From positions 1 to 64,000 of the forward strand of contig VXBM01000283.1 in assembly GCA_013400155.1 (NCBI GenBank): a stretch of DNA of 64,000 nucleotides, written 5' to 3'. The notes under the pieces were generated by a model. That model did not search any database. It was not told where the DNA came from and saw nothing but the letters and a program-made list of their open reading frames with translations. Shown here piece after piece: positions 48,626 through 62,499 of this stretch; position 1 is the stretch's first letter, and each line of letters begins with the position of its first letter. Origin of the DNA: Helopsaltes ochotensis. Its lineage: Eukaryota; Chordata; Aves; Passeriformes; Locustellidae. Position numbers and translations under genes: made by a program.

Positions 48626-49667
48626 AGCTTTTGTAGCAGAAAGGCACTGGTATGTCAATGAAATCCGTGTGTGAGATTTATTTACTTTTATACTTATAAT
48701 AGCCAATTTAAGTGCAGCAAGAGAAGCACTGAGCCATAGACCAGAGCTAAGGCTAAAGATTTAGTTTTTCAGGATGAGTTAAAAGGCTGTTGGTTTGAAA
48801 CTGCATCTGGGCAGTTGTTCAGCAGATGATGTGTCTTAAATCACTCAAAACATTCCTGAGATTGACATGTGTCACAGAGCAGCTGTAGAAATAGCACAGT
48901 CCTCCATTTTGAGACTTTGCACTCTTGATGGGAGTTATGTATGGGGAAATCCTGGAGGCTGAAATGAGGTTTATACTAGGGAGTTTAACTTGTGTATCAG
49001 TAATGCTTATAAGGCATCAAGATCTCTGTAAACGTAACCGACACCCTCTAATGCAGATACTTTGAGTCAGGCAACACTTTCATTTGTGGAAGTTAGTGTT
49101 CTGCAAGCTGTAGAGGGTAAAGCACAGCCTTGTGAGTATATGTGTCCTCATATGGAACTGTTTTGCTGTTCAGTTTACAGATATGTTTAATAAGCATCTA
49201 AGCAGTGTTTTGCCATACTGTGAATCCAAAAGAGAAAACATGTTAGAGGGCAACTGGAGAGTCAAGCAGCTAAAGATCTGCTGCCTGGACACTTGAACTG
49301 CCAGAAGTGGTGCAGTGTCTTAGCTGCTGCAGATGCAACAAAAATAGCTCTTGGGCAATGTGTGATCACCTAATTTCATAATGAGTCAACCTGGGCACAG
49401 TGGAGGTGATTAAGCTCTGATATGAAAGTGTTTGTCTCCATATTGCCATTTCCTGCTACAAATGGAAAATTAGCTTTTCAAGTTTTCTAAAGAAGAGCTT
49501 GATTTATTACTAAAAAACACAGAAAGAAAGATGAAAAGGGGACAATACTGAGGAAACTTTTTTAAGGGCAAGTTAATGTTTGGCTTTCTGGACTTTGTGC
49601 AGCAGTGTTCTTGAAAGGTACAGCCACAAGACTTTACCTCAAACTGATCTAATGACTCTACTGTCAT
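48626..49667. other. Probable intron sequence between two CR1 copies
   Basis: About 1 kb of ordinary AT-rich non-coding DNA with no gene, repeat or RNA seen. Confidence 0.5.
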
Positions 49668-50177
49668 GAGACCCCCTCCGGAGTACCATGTCCAGCTCTG
49701 GTGACCCCAGAATAAGTAAGTGGATCTGCTGGAGGACTACAAAGATGATCAAGGGGTTGGAACTTCTCCCCTGTGAAAACAAGCTGATAGGTTGTTCAGC
49801 CTGGAGCAGAGAAAGCTCTGGGCAGACCTCAGAGCAACCTCTAAGCCTTCCAGTACTTCAGGGGGGCCCTACAAGAGAGTTGGTGAAGGACTTTTGCCAA
49901 GGACGTGTAATAGGACAAGGGAGAATGGGTTTGAAGTGAAATAGGGTGAGTCTAGATTAGGTTTGAGGAGGAAACTCTAGACTGTGATAGTGGTGAGGCG
50001 CGGGAATAAGATGCCCAGAGAAGTTGTGGATGCCTCAGCCCTGGAAGTGTTCAAGGCTGGGTTGGATGCAGCTCTGAGTAACCTGGTCTATGGAATGTGT
50101 CCTTGCCCATTTCAGTGGGGTTGGAAGTAGGTGATCTTTAAGGTCCTTCCAACCTCAACCCTTCCATGATTCTATGA
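49668..50177 (+). mobile_element. CR1 LINE, 3' fragment (about 510 bp)
   Basis: + strand CR1. It starts near gtaccatgtccagctctggt, contains aagatgatcaaggggttgga and gaagtgttcaaggctgggtt, and ends with a well-preserved 3' end, aggtccttccaacctcaacc then cttccatgattctatga. There is no open reverse-transcriptase frame. Confidence 0.93.
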
Positions 50178-53100
50178 AACAACTTTAACTGTAGATTTGT
50201 GTTATCTTCAATTCTGTCTTCTTGAGGTGCTAGTGTGTTCCTGTGTTTATCAAGAGTGCTTTCCAGTTAGCTCTGCTTTCTTTGCAGAGAATCCACTGTG
50301 GGAGTGACATTTGGTACTGTGTGCATGGGCTTTGAGCCTTTCTAATGACTTTGGTAACTATGAACAGAGGATTTAAATGGTCATTTTGTAGCTGTGGGAA
50401 ATAAAATCACTGATATCAGATGCTCTTCCTTGAACTGACTTGTTGGTAGGGTTTTTGCTTGGAAACTCAATCTCTTAGTTCCCTGTGCCTCTGTTTGCAC
50501 TACTGTTCTTATGTACTGGTCAGTAGTAAGGCTGCTGCTGTATTACTGTATTTATAGTAGCAGGTTTTGTCACTTGACCCTGTGGAAGAATGTCTTACTT
50601 TCTCTTAGTCTGCTATCCTGTCATAAGATCATAAGTTAAATTTTTGTGCCAGCAAAGCTCTTTACGTCAGTGGCAAGTTTGATCTGCTGTGTAATGTTTT
50701 TGCTGTGTTTCTGTGACCGTCTTTTTTTGGTTTCTCCTTACACACACGGCTGCCATAGCTGTGTTGATAAAGCCCCAGGTGTATGCCCAGTTACACAGAA
50801 AGCAGTGGCCGCTTAGGAGGAGCAACAGCAGTGCTTGACAAAAAAGAAAAAAAAAAAAAATCCCTTCCTTCAGCATATACAGCACGTACTCCATGAGCAG
50901 AGTTTTCTGACAGCAACATGGACAGAGTGTGTTGTAACATGGATGTGCTCAGCATGTCTCCTTTCACTGCTGCGGGCTGTTTTCCATGCTGATGAAGTGT
51001 GAAGAGTGTGTGAAATTACCCATCAGTGTCTGGAGTCCCCAGAGAGGACAGGGAGTGATGAGAGCTGGGTTGTGGCCTTGCAGTAGCACTTGGTGGCGAT
51101 GGCCATATGGTGTGGGAGAGGAGGTGCTTCCAAGGGGGTCACAACAGATGTTGGATAGCATACTTGTTGCCAAAAGCTTTGTGTCAGCCAGCTCCAGTAA
51201 GGTGGTGTTAGAGCTGTCCAGGGGTGCACTTAAGGAGGAATGCTCTTTAGGTAACACGTAGTGTAATCTGTTATTTGCAGTGGTGTTGCAGTAACTGTAT
51301 GTTGTCAGGCAGACTAAGGTATTTATAAGATGCAGAGGTTGGACGTACGAGTCAATCAAATTCCTACCTGAATCAGGTACTGATCTTTAACATGGGAAAG
51401 AATAACCAACCATTTGAATACTGTACCTAGAGAAACACGGACGTAGAATCTGCCTAAATCAGAATGAGTTTCAGGCTATCCTTTACACCAAAGGCTAAAC
51501 TAGATTGTCACAGTGGTCCTTTCTGGCCCCTTAAGTCTATAAATTTGAAACACTTGGCCTGCCAAAAGAGAGACTGCTTCTCCGTTCTCTTTAAGTAGAA
51601 TGGATAGACTTGTGAGGAAAGAAAGGAATGGGTGTATCTGGGGATGGGTATATCCTTCAGCATGGAGTATTAAGTGGCTAGTCATGTGAAACAAAGGAGG
51701 TGTTGGAAAAGCAGATTTCTGAGCTCTTGCGATGTGATTCAGAAATTTAGAGGATGATACTTCTTCCTTATGTCTTGAGTAAGCTGTGTTCTTAAAATTG
51801 AAAAAAACCAAAACCCAAAACACTCAAAAACCCTGTAGTATTTTGTTACTGTTCCTAGGTAGCAAGAAGAAGTTACTGCAGTAAGATTTTACTACACACT
51901 GTGCTGAATTTACTGTTGGTTACTGTGAGCTATCAAAACCTTTGAAATTATTACCATAGAATCTCTTCTTATTTATCTATAAATATTATAATTGTGAATC
52001 CCGTAAGGAGGAAAAGAAAAAGCAAGCTTGGATTTAGACAGTGAAACGAATAGTTATGCTAAGCTTATATAACATTATGCACAACTATTCTGTTTCTTGT
52101 CCAAATTTACATTTCTTGAATACATTTGCTGAAATAAATAGCCAGTTTCCTTTGAGAGCAGAGTTGGAACTGAATAAATGTAAGGCCTCAGAGTATTAAC
52201 AAAGGGGCTGAACTCTAAACCAGTGTAGTTATACAGCACATATAATGTAAATTAGAACAGTAGAGAGGAAATTTAAATTAATACATAGGAAGAGAGAGTA
52301 ATAATTTGTGAGAGTTTATAAACTTCTAGTTTTGTAATCTTACCCTTTGCTTTTTCTTCTTTGCTTTTCTTCTTTTCCCCAAGGGGCAAATACATATGGG
52401 AGATGCACATATTATGATACAAATATTAGGTAGAAGGAATTTTGTTACTTTTCTTGAGAGAAGGAGCCATGAAAAGAGGAGAATTTAGGAAGGAAATCCT
52501 GCTGTTCTATTCAGTGGAAGAACCTTTGCAACTCAGAGTGTATCTGTACAGAATTGTCCTATTCATAGTTTCCCCAAGAGCGTATATAACAGACGCTGGA
52601 AATATGCACCAATTATATTGCAGTTTGGTAAGAAATGAATTTCAACTATAGCAAAGATGACTTGAGTTAGATATTTGGGGAAAAACATGTAAGAAGCAGG
52701 AGGAAGCACTGGAATACATTATTTGAGAAGATGTAGTCCCTGTTGCTAGGAGCCTTTCCCTTTTCAAGGGTACATGAAGAAGAATGAAGTAGAATCAGAT
52801 CAGAGAACTGATTCTACGTAGGGGCAGAAGAATAGACCAAATGTACAAAACTTCAATGTACAGAACTGTAGAAGATTGCAATGGGAATTTAAGAGTCATA
52901 TCTGTAGAGTCAGAGGCAGTTTCCTGTGTGCATATTGGTCTTTGAAGGGAGGATAGGCCATTTCTGCACACATTCTCACTCAGGTTATCAGACTGGCTTC
53001 ATCTGGGCTATTCAGACCAGCAGAATTTGTTCTTGTGGTCTGGAGTTTTCATACTGTAAATTAATGATGCTTTCTTCTGCAGTACAGTAATAACATTTCT

Positions 53101-54925
53101 TTTTAGCAGAATCACAGATGATGTCAAAAGATCGCAAATATGTGAAAAGAGGTATGAGGAGTGAAGCTCCGTAAGTTCTGAAATAAGGAGCGAAAACTGC
53201 ATGTAGCAATTGCTATGAGTTTTCCAGATGGTGAAATCTGCCTCTCCGCTTTCATTTATCTGTTTCCATACTGCTGATAATTGGCATTTGAATTTGTAGA
53301 GGTTTCAGAGGGATTACCTTGAAAATAAACCCTGAACATTTGCAAATTCTCATATTCTATTAGTTTTTACAGATGATCTTTCATATTGATGAGAAACACA
53401 AATGTCTTCTATAGACTATCATGAATTTTCTAGGAATATGCTTTCTCTTGATGTCCAAAAGGGACTATAAATTTTCAAAAAGAAAACTGCTCTCAGATAA
53501 TAGCTCCTAATTTTTTCATTGCTCCAATTATGTGTTTCTGAGGGTAAAAATCAGCAAGAGAATGCATCTGCAAAGAGTTTTTCTATAGTTTCATCCCCTC
53601 TATAGTGAAAGGGTTAATATATTTAGTTTTCATGCATATCACTCTAGAGAAAAATTCTGCTGTCACTGTAATTTCTATAGTCATTATCTCCAGTGAGAAA
53701 ATGTCTCTCAAATCACAGGATTTCTGTTGAGTTGAGGTACATCAGTTATGGAATGTCTGCATCATGTTCATCTTGTGCATTGGCAGATGGCTGAGGTGAA
53801 CATCTACTGTCTCTTCAGCTTTAAAAATCAGAATTGGTGGCAGCATTGTCAAAACATGTCAGCATTTGAGGGGTGGTGTGCAACAAACCACTGGCTCCAC
53901 AACACGTTCTTGGCACACAAACTGGGGCTTTGAAACAAGCTATATTCTTACTATACAGCTGGGGGTTTTGGTGGATTTTTTTTTTTTTTTGTCGGTTGCA
54001 ATTTTTAGTTGCTATATACCTAAAGTTTGATCTACTAACTTGCAGCAGTTAGGGGAAGAGTGTAACACTGAAATGTTTTCATTGATACCTCACATGAAGA
54101 GATGTGTCCTTTGCTTACATTGTGATTTATGCTTAACCCTCTTAACTCTTTAATTTGTTTTGATAGCCCTGGATAGGTGTGTGAAATGACCATCCTTGGT
54201 AATTCATAACAACTGCTTCATAGAAATTAAATGCTTAGAGATCACAAAGGAAGAGCAGGAGGTTGGAGAAGACTATTTCCTGGACTGTTATATCCTAAGT
54301 TACTGGATAGTCTTGAGTAGCGAAAGCTATAGTTGATTTCCCTAGGGAAGGAAACAGGGGTAGTAGTAGTGCTGGTTTTTCTACTACTCCCTCACAGTAG
54401 GCTGTGATCGTAGATGGCACAGAAGGTAATGTCATAAAACTGAGGGAAGAAATAAAGCAAGATGCAGGAATAAGTGTAAGTAATCTCTAATGGTACGATG
54501 ATTTGGATTTACTTGATGGGTGCCAAAAGCCATTCTTTTTATTAAAAAAAGACGACATGCTGCCTAAGAGGACAAAGATGATGTTTTACTCTTTAGGGGC
54601 ATAAAACTAGTTTTCCTGTTTATTCCTAACATCTTGTCATTCATGCTATGGGCTTCCTTAGAGGTTAGAAGCAAATAGCCAATCTTTTGTGAGAGTGAAA
54701 CATGAATGGAATGTGTTTAAGGATTGAAATGTTGCTGGCATTGGCTCCAAATCCGAAAATGATGATGTTGGAATTCCAGAATAAGGCGATGGGGAGCATT
54801 ATGAGATACCTAGGATATGTTACATGGGAAGACACAGTAAGCTTCTCATAATGTAATATAGAATGTAATATGTATATAGACAGAAAAGTCTCTATTAAGA
54901 AAGCATTTATATGCGCCTCATACTT

Positions 54926-54965
54926 TAGAAGGGTGAACTTTTAACTAGAAGGGTAAACTTTAAAT
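54926..54965 (+). repeat. 20-bp tandem duplication
   Basis: Units 54926-54945 and 54946-54965 (tagaagggtgaacttttaac) differ at a few positions. This is a local duplication. Confidence 0.7.
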
Positions 54966-57900
54966 GTATTATTGCTCTATTTTTTTCACACCCTCAAGTC
55001 CTCACAGGACGTCTGTGGTAGAGGAGGTAGATGACAAAATGCTATTCCTGCCTTGAATACTTTAAAGTCTTATCTTCCAGAGAGCAGCTTCCTGTCTGAG
55101 CCTGGCAATTCATGGAGTCTACTCAATATGGAGGTACCCAGAGCCTGTGAAGAGGCACAAGCTTATACAGCACTGACAGCCAAAAAAAGAGCAGCTAAAA
55201 TAGCATAGGTACCAAAGAGGTATTTTGCAGATCATTACATGTATATAGCAATTCAAAAGATAGCTAAAACACTATCTGTTGTTCTATAAACCTGATAATT
55301 CACTTTAGTTTTTGACATCCTAGTGCTTTACAACATTTTGTATGTATTAGGGAGTGTTTGTTCTGACACTACAGATGTTCGTTCAAGTTCACTGCTTTTC
55401 GGCTGTTAAGTACAAAGTTGTCACTTTTTTCTTCATAGCTATGAAATTTATTTTTTACCTTAAACGTTAATATTGCGAGTTATTCCACTTTCATGCAATT
55501 GTCCCTGGAAAAGGCTTTTGTGTGCTGCACAAACAGTTGCTTTTTGTCAGTTTTTTCATTTCCAATTATCACGAACCTGAAGGTACATAGATTTCTTTCC
55601 CAAGTCCTATGCTGCATAATATTGGGAAAGCTTTTAACCTGGTTTGCCTTAGTTCCTCATCAACAAATTGGAGGCAATTATACTTTCTGAAATACTATGT
55701 TGAAGAGTTCTGAAGTTTAGCCAATAGTAAGGGAACTTTTGATTCTTTCTTTTAATGTTCGTGTCAATTGTGGGTTTCAAGATAATGCTGTTTGTGTAGA
55801 AACTAAAGAACATTCCTTGAATCCTTCCAGAAAGGAAGTCATTGCTATTTCTTAGATTATAGCCTCTGCTTCTGGCAGTTTGAATGCCATCATCAGAAAC
55901 AAAGCAAATACAGTTGAACAGATGTGGTATAAAAAAATATATAGGTCCTACCAAGAATTCTTTTTGGCTTGTTTTTCTGAGATAGTCTGTTTCATCGCAT
56001 TGTTGATTTGGCTGTTGTTTTCAGTTCATGATACAACAGATTACAAAATCTGTGACAAAATCACAGGAAAAAGTATTTTGAGGAAAATCATTCAGAGTAT
56101 TATGGTATTTAGGAACTAAATTAAGGATTCGGTCCTTTTAGAGGTAATCTGACCATTGTAGAAATGATGAGACTCCTGATGAGTCTCTGGCATTTCATAG
56201 CAACATTTATATAAACTTCTAGAGCAAGCTCTGCTTTTTTAAGAAAAGCAAAGAGAAGAGATTCATTTGGTTTGGGGATTCTGTTGCCAGCCCACGACAC
56301 AGTGCTAAATGTGATGTGTCTTTTCAAGTGACCTTTATCTTAACTTTAATATTTCATAACCTCTTTGGGGAAGCCGTTTTATCTGATTCTTTCATGTGTG
56401 AAAATTTACTTTACCATCCTTTAGCACCTTTTATGCTGTTTAAATGGATATTTATGTTACGACATTAAATAGTAGTGTTATGAACAGGCCTGACTTTTGG
56501 GCATTTAAAATGCTTTTACAATATTAGAACAGTACTTACACCATTTGTATGATGAAAAATTCTGTCAATCACAAGTAAAAATGGGATCAAAGATGCTGAG
56601 ATTAGAAATCCTTTTTTGAAAGTCATGAGTTTTACATAAAAAGTACTTTTCCTATTAAGCGTTCAGTTGCTGAGAGAGGATGCAGGAACAGCACCTGTAG
56701 CCTCTTTTGAAGGTTCAGATTCCCAGTCCTTTCAGAATGAGGCACTGTAGGTGGAAATAATTGGAAAATAACCTTGAAGGTTTCTGTGCCTATTTGAGTG
56801 TGAATGGATGTATGTCAGACCTAATTAGGCCTACTGAGAAAAACATAAATGTCAATCGAATTTTACCAAATGCATCCAGCTTCTTTTGAGATTGTGAATG
56901 GGGTCCAGTGAGCATACAGGCTGCTTAATGTCACCTTTCTGTCTAATTCTATCCCCTGTGATAGATAGCATTTGATTTTTCTTGAAAACAAAGTCAAAGA
57001 ACTTGAAAATAGACATTGCCACTTTGGTGCTTGCTTAGCTGATGTGTCCACATATAACTTAACTAATGCAGACCATTCAATGAAAATGGTCATTATATTA
57101 CCTCCCAGTGGTCCATAGGATTTAACTACATCACAAAGCTCTATTTCATTTGTTGGAAACCTGATAATCCCTCCAGTGCCTTGTCTAACCTGTTTTTTTA
57201 TTATATAGCTATGATTTTATCAAATCCTTTTAGAAGTATGAAATGCATGTCTTTTTTCAACTGTGATTGTTTGTAAAAGGATCTTTCCTGCTTAGTTACC
57301 TTAGGGTACACCTATTATGCACACTTGTATTCACCTTCTTGGTATGTGGGTTGCTGTGGCATTGCTGGGTCATCATGAAATATGTACTGTCTTTTAAATC
57401 TTTTCTCTCTGGGTGGGGTCTTAAGAAATGTTTCTAAATTTCCAGTTGTGTGCTCCTGTAGTTTGTTAGCAATAAGTAAGTTTCCCTGGGGAATCCCTTG
57501 ACAGCATACTAGGAATAAAAATGGTATTGTCTAGAAGTGGCATCACTCAGTCAGTAGAGTCTCTGATTGTTCTGGCAAGGAAAGAATGCACTTTGCTTTT
57601 AAATTTGTGTGGGGAATTTGGAGAGAAGTGGCAGTTTGATATTGTTCACATGAGAAAGTTTATTAAAAGGCATAAGCCCCACTGGGTAAGTAAACTTTTA
57701 CAAATCCCTTTATGGCTTCCTCCATTCATCCTAAATGTGTCCCTAAGCAAAAGAACTGTAAAACCCCACCCAACTGAAATAAAACTAGTGGGACCAGAAG
57801 CAAGAGTATCCATGCAGCTTTTTGTACAAATATAATTAAGTTGGTTGAAAATCATACCTTCCAGATATCTATTTGGCATTTTCTTGGAGACAGTACCTTA

Positions 57901-60900
57901 CTGGGACTGGAGAGGTAAGAGGCAATTATTTAATTTTCCAATGCTAACATTCATATCATCAAAATCAGAAGAGAAGTCATAAAAGGTCTCATTTTGTCCC
58001 TGATTTCAGTGATAGACTGAAATTTTGGTAACTGTTCACATACATGGCTTGTCACTAGAAAACTTAAGATTTGAACAACTGACTCCCTGCTTTCAATGTC
58101 TCATTTTTTAGAGATCAAGAGGTCCATGGAACTAAGTTCTGTGCCTTGCAATTCTCAGAGAAGCGCATGTGATTCAGCAAACATGGTCAGTGCTTGTAGC
58201 ACCAGATGGTTGGGAGATTCCTCTGTACATTGTGCTACTGCCACTATGGTTTGGTAGTGATTTGTATGGAATTATATGAATTCAGATTAGCAAAGTAACT
58301 GTCACGCTTCTGGGGGTTGAGACTTTACTCTTTGCAGACCTGGCCATTGTAAATACAGAGTAAGTGTATAGGCTGGCTAATTGGAATTAAAAAGGTAATT
58401 ACTGGGAAGATGCTTATTCCTTTTCTCTTGAGAACACACTGTTCAACAAATCATTATTAAGCATTTATATTTTATACAACATTACAGGTTTGCTTGATGT
58501 TATATGGACAATGCCCCAAGTTTTTCAAAGGCTAAATTAGCAAGGGATGTTTCTAGATAACAGGAGAGGGTATGGTTATCTTCTTGCACTTCTTGCATGT
58601 TCTGCAGTTAGGGAAGATTGCTTTTAGGATGCTTTGTTACTACTTTTTTTGCTGTTACTCTCCTTATTTCTTGAAATTTTCCAAAGACATTCCATATTAT
58701 CTCGTTATATTTTTCTAAGCATGAGGGATGCATTATTAAGACAGACTAGCAAGTGCTATGTAATAAAGAATTAGAACCTGTATTTGCATTGAAATACATC
58801 CTGAAAGATGAGGCCTCTAGGACAAGGGAAACTAATATGTAGACTAGTTCTTATTAAAAAGAATTCCCATACTAGTTCCAAGACAACAGCTCGGATATTT
58901 GTTGTACAAACTATGAAAAAAGAGCAAAGGGAAGCACCAAGGGAGGATAAGGTGTCTGTGGTCAGCACCGTGCATAATAAATATGGCATGCAAACCCTTA
59001 GCTGCCAGTTCCTGCCTGTGGAATTGTGGCACCTGGTAAATCTGAGAGATTTTTAAGGATAATATATAGTGAACTTTTCACAAAAGTGGGATGGTTTAAC
59101 AAAAAGCATTGAAAATTTAAATGTTGCTTATGTGTCTTTGAGGCTGAAATCGTTGTAGGCCGTCCATGAACATTAACGAGATGTCATAACAAGACGTTAA
59201 CAATTAATAATTAAGAAGACATAAACAAGATGTCAGTACTGACAGGGAGGAGCTAGCAGCAGAGGGTAAGGACAGCATCATCATCTAATGATGCTAGTAG
59301 TGGGATTGTTCAAAAACAGTGGGAGGAGAGGGGTAATGAGAGGGCCTTCAGAGTTTTGAAAGTGAGCAAGCAGTAAAGAAATAACAAGGAAATATTTGGA
59401 AAGCAAAATAAAAAATGGAGACAGATTCATGAAAGATGATGAGTGACTGCCATGAGGAACATGTTGGCATTGTTAACCAGAGTCTTGAAACCATTCAATT
59501 CTCTGCTTCAAAAGCACTTCTCAACCAAGGGGATGAAGTGTTTGTATGCAGTCCCACCTGGTGATGGCAGAGTAAGAAAAACTGTTTATTGCATAAAATG
59601 TCTTTATAAATCAAACTCCCCTGTTGTTTCATCAGGTTATGTGAGTTAAACTAGTGGTGTAAACAGAATTGGATTTGGCATCTGTCATGCTTCTGTAGTG
59701 TCAGCAAAGTACTTTGTGGAACAATACAAGCTAATAGCTGTAAATTTCACTTGCTCCATTGTTGCATGTGCCTGCAACATTCCTTGGAGAAGAATCTTCC
59801 CTTTAAGCATTAGAGACTCTTCAGAATGATTACCTGCATAGCACAGCTTACTGCTTTTGCAGTACTCACTGTTTGCAGTTACACCTATGCTTTTTAATTT
59901 TGTTTCTGCTGCCCATAAAAATCTCTTTCTAGTCTTAAAAAATAGCAGACCAATCCATGCCTTGAAGGAAGATGGATTTTTCAAATTTATAGCATGTGCA
60001 AAAATGATAAACTAACAGACTGTTAGGTTCTTTGTAGGTGGTGTGGTTTTGGACAGATTTGTTTGGACTTTGAGCCTGTGAACTCCTTAGGCCTTTTATC
60101 TTGTTCAATTTTATTTTCATATTCATATCTAAATTTTCATTTCACTTTTAACTAGCTTCATTATATTTGATGGCAAAATGTTGCTTTATCTTCACTGTTA
60201 ATAGTCTAATTGTTTCTCTTGCCTTAAGTAACATCTCGTTAACTTTATAACCCATCTTTTACACATCATCTGCAGAATTAATTTCCTGTGCATGTAGTTG
60301 TATTGTCTGTAGCATCTTTCCAAAAACTTTCTCAATTAGCATTTTTATTGTTGTATTGGTTTCTTGTCTGTAAGAATTAAGCTGAGAAGCCTGTTGATAA
60401 AATTTAATATCACTAGTTCATGGTCTTTCCAGACATTTTTATTAAAAAATCTGGGTAATTCCCTGTTGGTGAAAGAGCTTAGCAGTTGCATAGGTCTTAA
60501 AAAAAAACCCCAAACAACAACCTAACAAAAAGCCAAAATAACCTAGCTGCCGTGCAATAACTGAGTGTGGTTTTCTAAATCAAAATTAAAATTTTCAATA
60601 AGCTTTTCGTGTGTGCAAACAACAGATGTGATCGGTGGTTTTACAGGAGAAGGGGTGAGTGTAGTGATTGTTTCCCTTAGTGAGTATTTAACTGCCATTC
60701 TCTGTTGGTTACATTCAGCAGAAAGAATTAGTCTGTGTAGACTGGAAACAGGTGCTGCAAGCAGGTATGGTGTAGCTTTTAAAATACTCTTTAATATTTC
60801 CTTCCTTTCATTGAAAATACATAGCAGAAATATAATGAAATTACAATAGACTGCCTCATCAGCTTTGGCCATCTTCCTTTAACATTTTTAATGGGAATAT

Positions 60901-61870
60901 TGTTTTCTTCTGTGTGTGTGTGCAAGACACATTGTAGATTGGGACATACTCCTTGATTTTCACATTCCAATTGTTTTAGCAGTATGCCACCAAGGTTACC
61001 TATGGATAGGGGAAGATGCCCTTGTCGGGAGGTGCAGTGTTTCTGCACCGGGTCTAGTTCTGCCAGGAAAATTATGTTGTTGAGATGTTTATTCACTACA
61101 CTTTAAGCTCTTATTTTGGAAGGGACAAAGCACTGAAAAGTCCAATTATTAGTGTAGTGCTTATTATATATGTGTCACAGATGCAGGTGAAGTAAAAACA
61201 AAAATATAATATTGGAAATGCTACTTAGTAGAATTCTGTGGTTAAAAATACAACACGTTGCATTTTTTTAGAGAAAAAAAACAAACCTTCAAAAAAATGG
61301 TGATTCCCTGTCACCCAGGAGATCCAAAGGTGCAGTTTGAACGCTTCTGTGAAGTTCTAGAAGAGCAGCTCTGCCCCACTCCTAAAGGAAAACTGCTGTA
61401 GTTATTTACTATGTGTCATTTTCAGAAGAGTGACGTTACCTGTGCTCACTGTGCCTTTACTGTACATCTGGAGTTGAGAGAAGACTAGTTTGTCCTGGAA
61501 AAACAGGCACATCTTTAAAATACATCTTTGTCCTAAATCGGAACCAGAAGTTGAATTCTCAGAGACATTCCTAAATTATAGTTAAGATAAACCAAAGCTT
61601 TTTTTTTTTTTTTTTCTAATGTTACTGTTAAAAATCAGGCTTTAAGTGAATTTTCTTGTTCAGTGAAATATCTCACTTGGAGAATTATGAGTTAGGATAT
61701 TTGAACAGTGTCTGAGATTTTGAAAACAAATATGTTTATCAAGCCTCATCTTTCCTGTGAACAGTTTTACTAATGAGTATTTATTCTGAGATAAAAACAT
61801 GAAGATGTTTTCTCAAAAATTGTCTCAGTTTGCTCTATCCTGCTGCATGTTTTTTCTTCTGTAAACTCAG

Positions 61871-61979
61871 ATTTTATCATTCCACATGATAAAATAAATG
61901 TGCTTTTTACAGAATTATTTTCATTCCAATGTTCTTTAAATTTAATGTATACTTGTATTTCTTTGTAAGACAAAGAAAT
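61871..61979. repeat. Two 10-bp-stem hairpins within 110 bp
   Basis: attttatcat pairs exactly with atgataaaat (61871-61895, loop tccac). atttctttgt pairs exactly with acaaagaaat (61957-61979, loop aag). The right arm of the first hairpin overlaps an AATAAA at 61893-61898 that is followed by a T-rich stretch, as a poly(A) site would be. Confidence 0.75.
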
Positions 61980-62499
61980 CGTGACAGTCAAGGAAAGACT
62001 ACTTTGATAAATAATACAACTCTTACATAAAATCTAAGCAGTAGTTTATGAAGTTCCTATACTTCAAAAAGGAAGGCAAAAGATGCAAGGTAATTTAAAT
62101 AGACATACTTTTTATATTAATTTTCATATGTTTGCTGAACAATCCTGGCATACAGAAGATTGTTTTGCATTGTAAAAACATTATGGGGAATGATAAGATG
62201 GAAGTGATTCTTCCAAACTGTCTATAATTAAGCTATTTTTTAGTAATTAAGATATATCTAGTGACAGATCCTCACTTGATACGCCTTGGTATTTTCTCAT
62301 TAATTTTGTTATTGTTGTTCCCACTCCAGCTAGCACCAGTTCTGTATTTCCTACCTTTCTTTTAAGGTGTGTAATCAGTTGTTAAAGTACTTCAAATACA
62401 GGTATTGCAGCACCAGTATAGTTAGGAACTTGACTTCGGATCATTGGGCTTGATGAGTGTTTTGTTTGCCACAGGGTTAGATGAAAGCTAGATCAGATC

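Larger units (their letters stand above)
50178..62499. other. Probable intron sequence, exon-like leads but no firm gene
   Basis: About 12 kb of AT-rich DNA without recognisable transposons. The G and T excess on the + strand seen at 50221-50340 fits transcription in that direction. Exon-like pieces at 57555-57685, 60719-60764 and 61319-61401 have compatible phases and are described as a finding. Small structures include an A run (50846-50860), a 20-bp tandem duplication (54926-54965), a 14-bp palindrome (59231-59244), an A/C tract (60500-60536) and two hairpins (61871-61895, 61957-61979). Confidence 0.45.

Noticed and set aside
50964..51359. 131-codon minus-strand open frame and overlapping + strand frame
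   Set aside because: No recognisable domain, no splice or start context, and both strands are open at once.
61297..61401. 34-codon ORF starting at ATG 61297
   Set aside because: There is no promoter or leader context. The frame makes more sense as part of a possible terminal exon starting at 61319, and even that is unproven.
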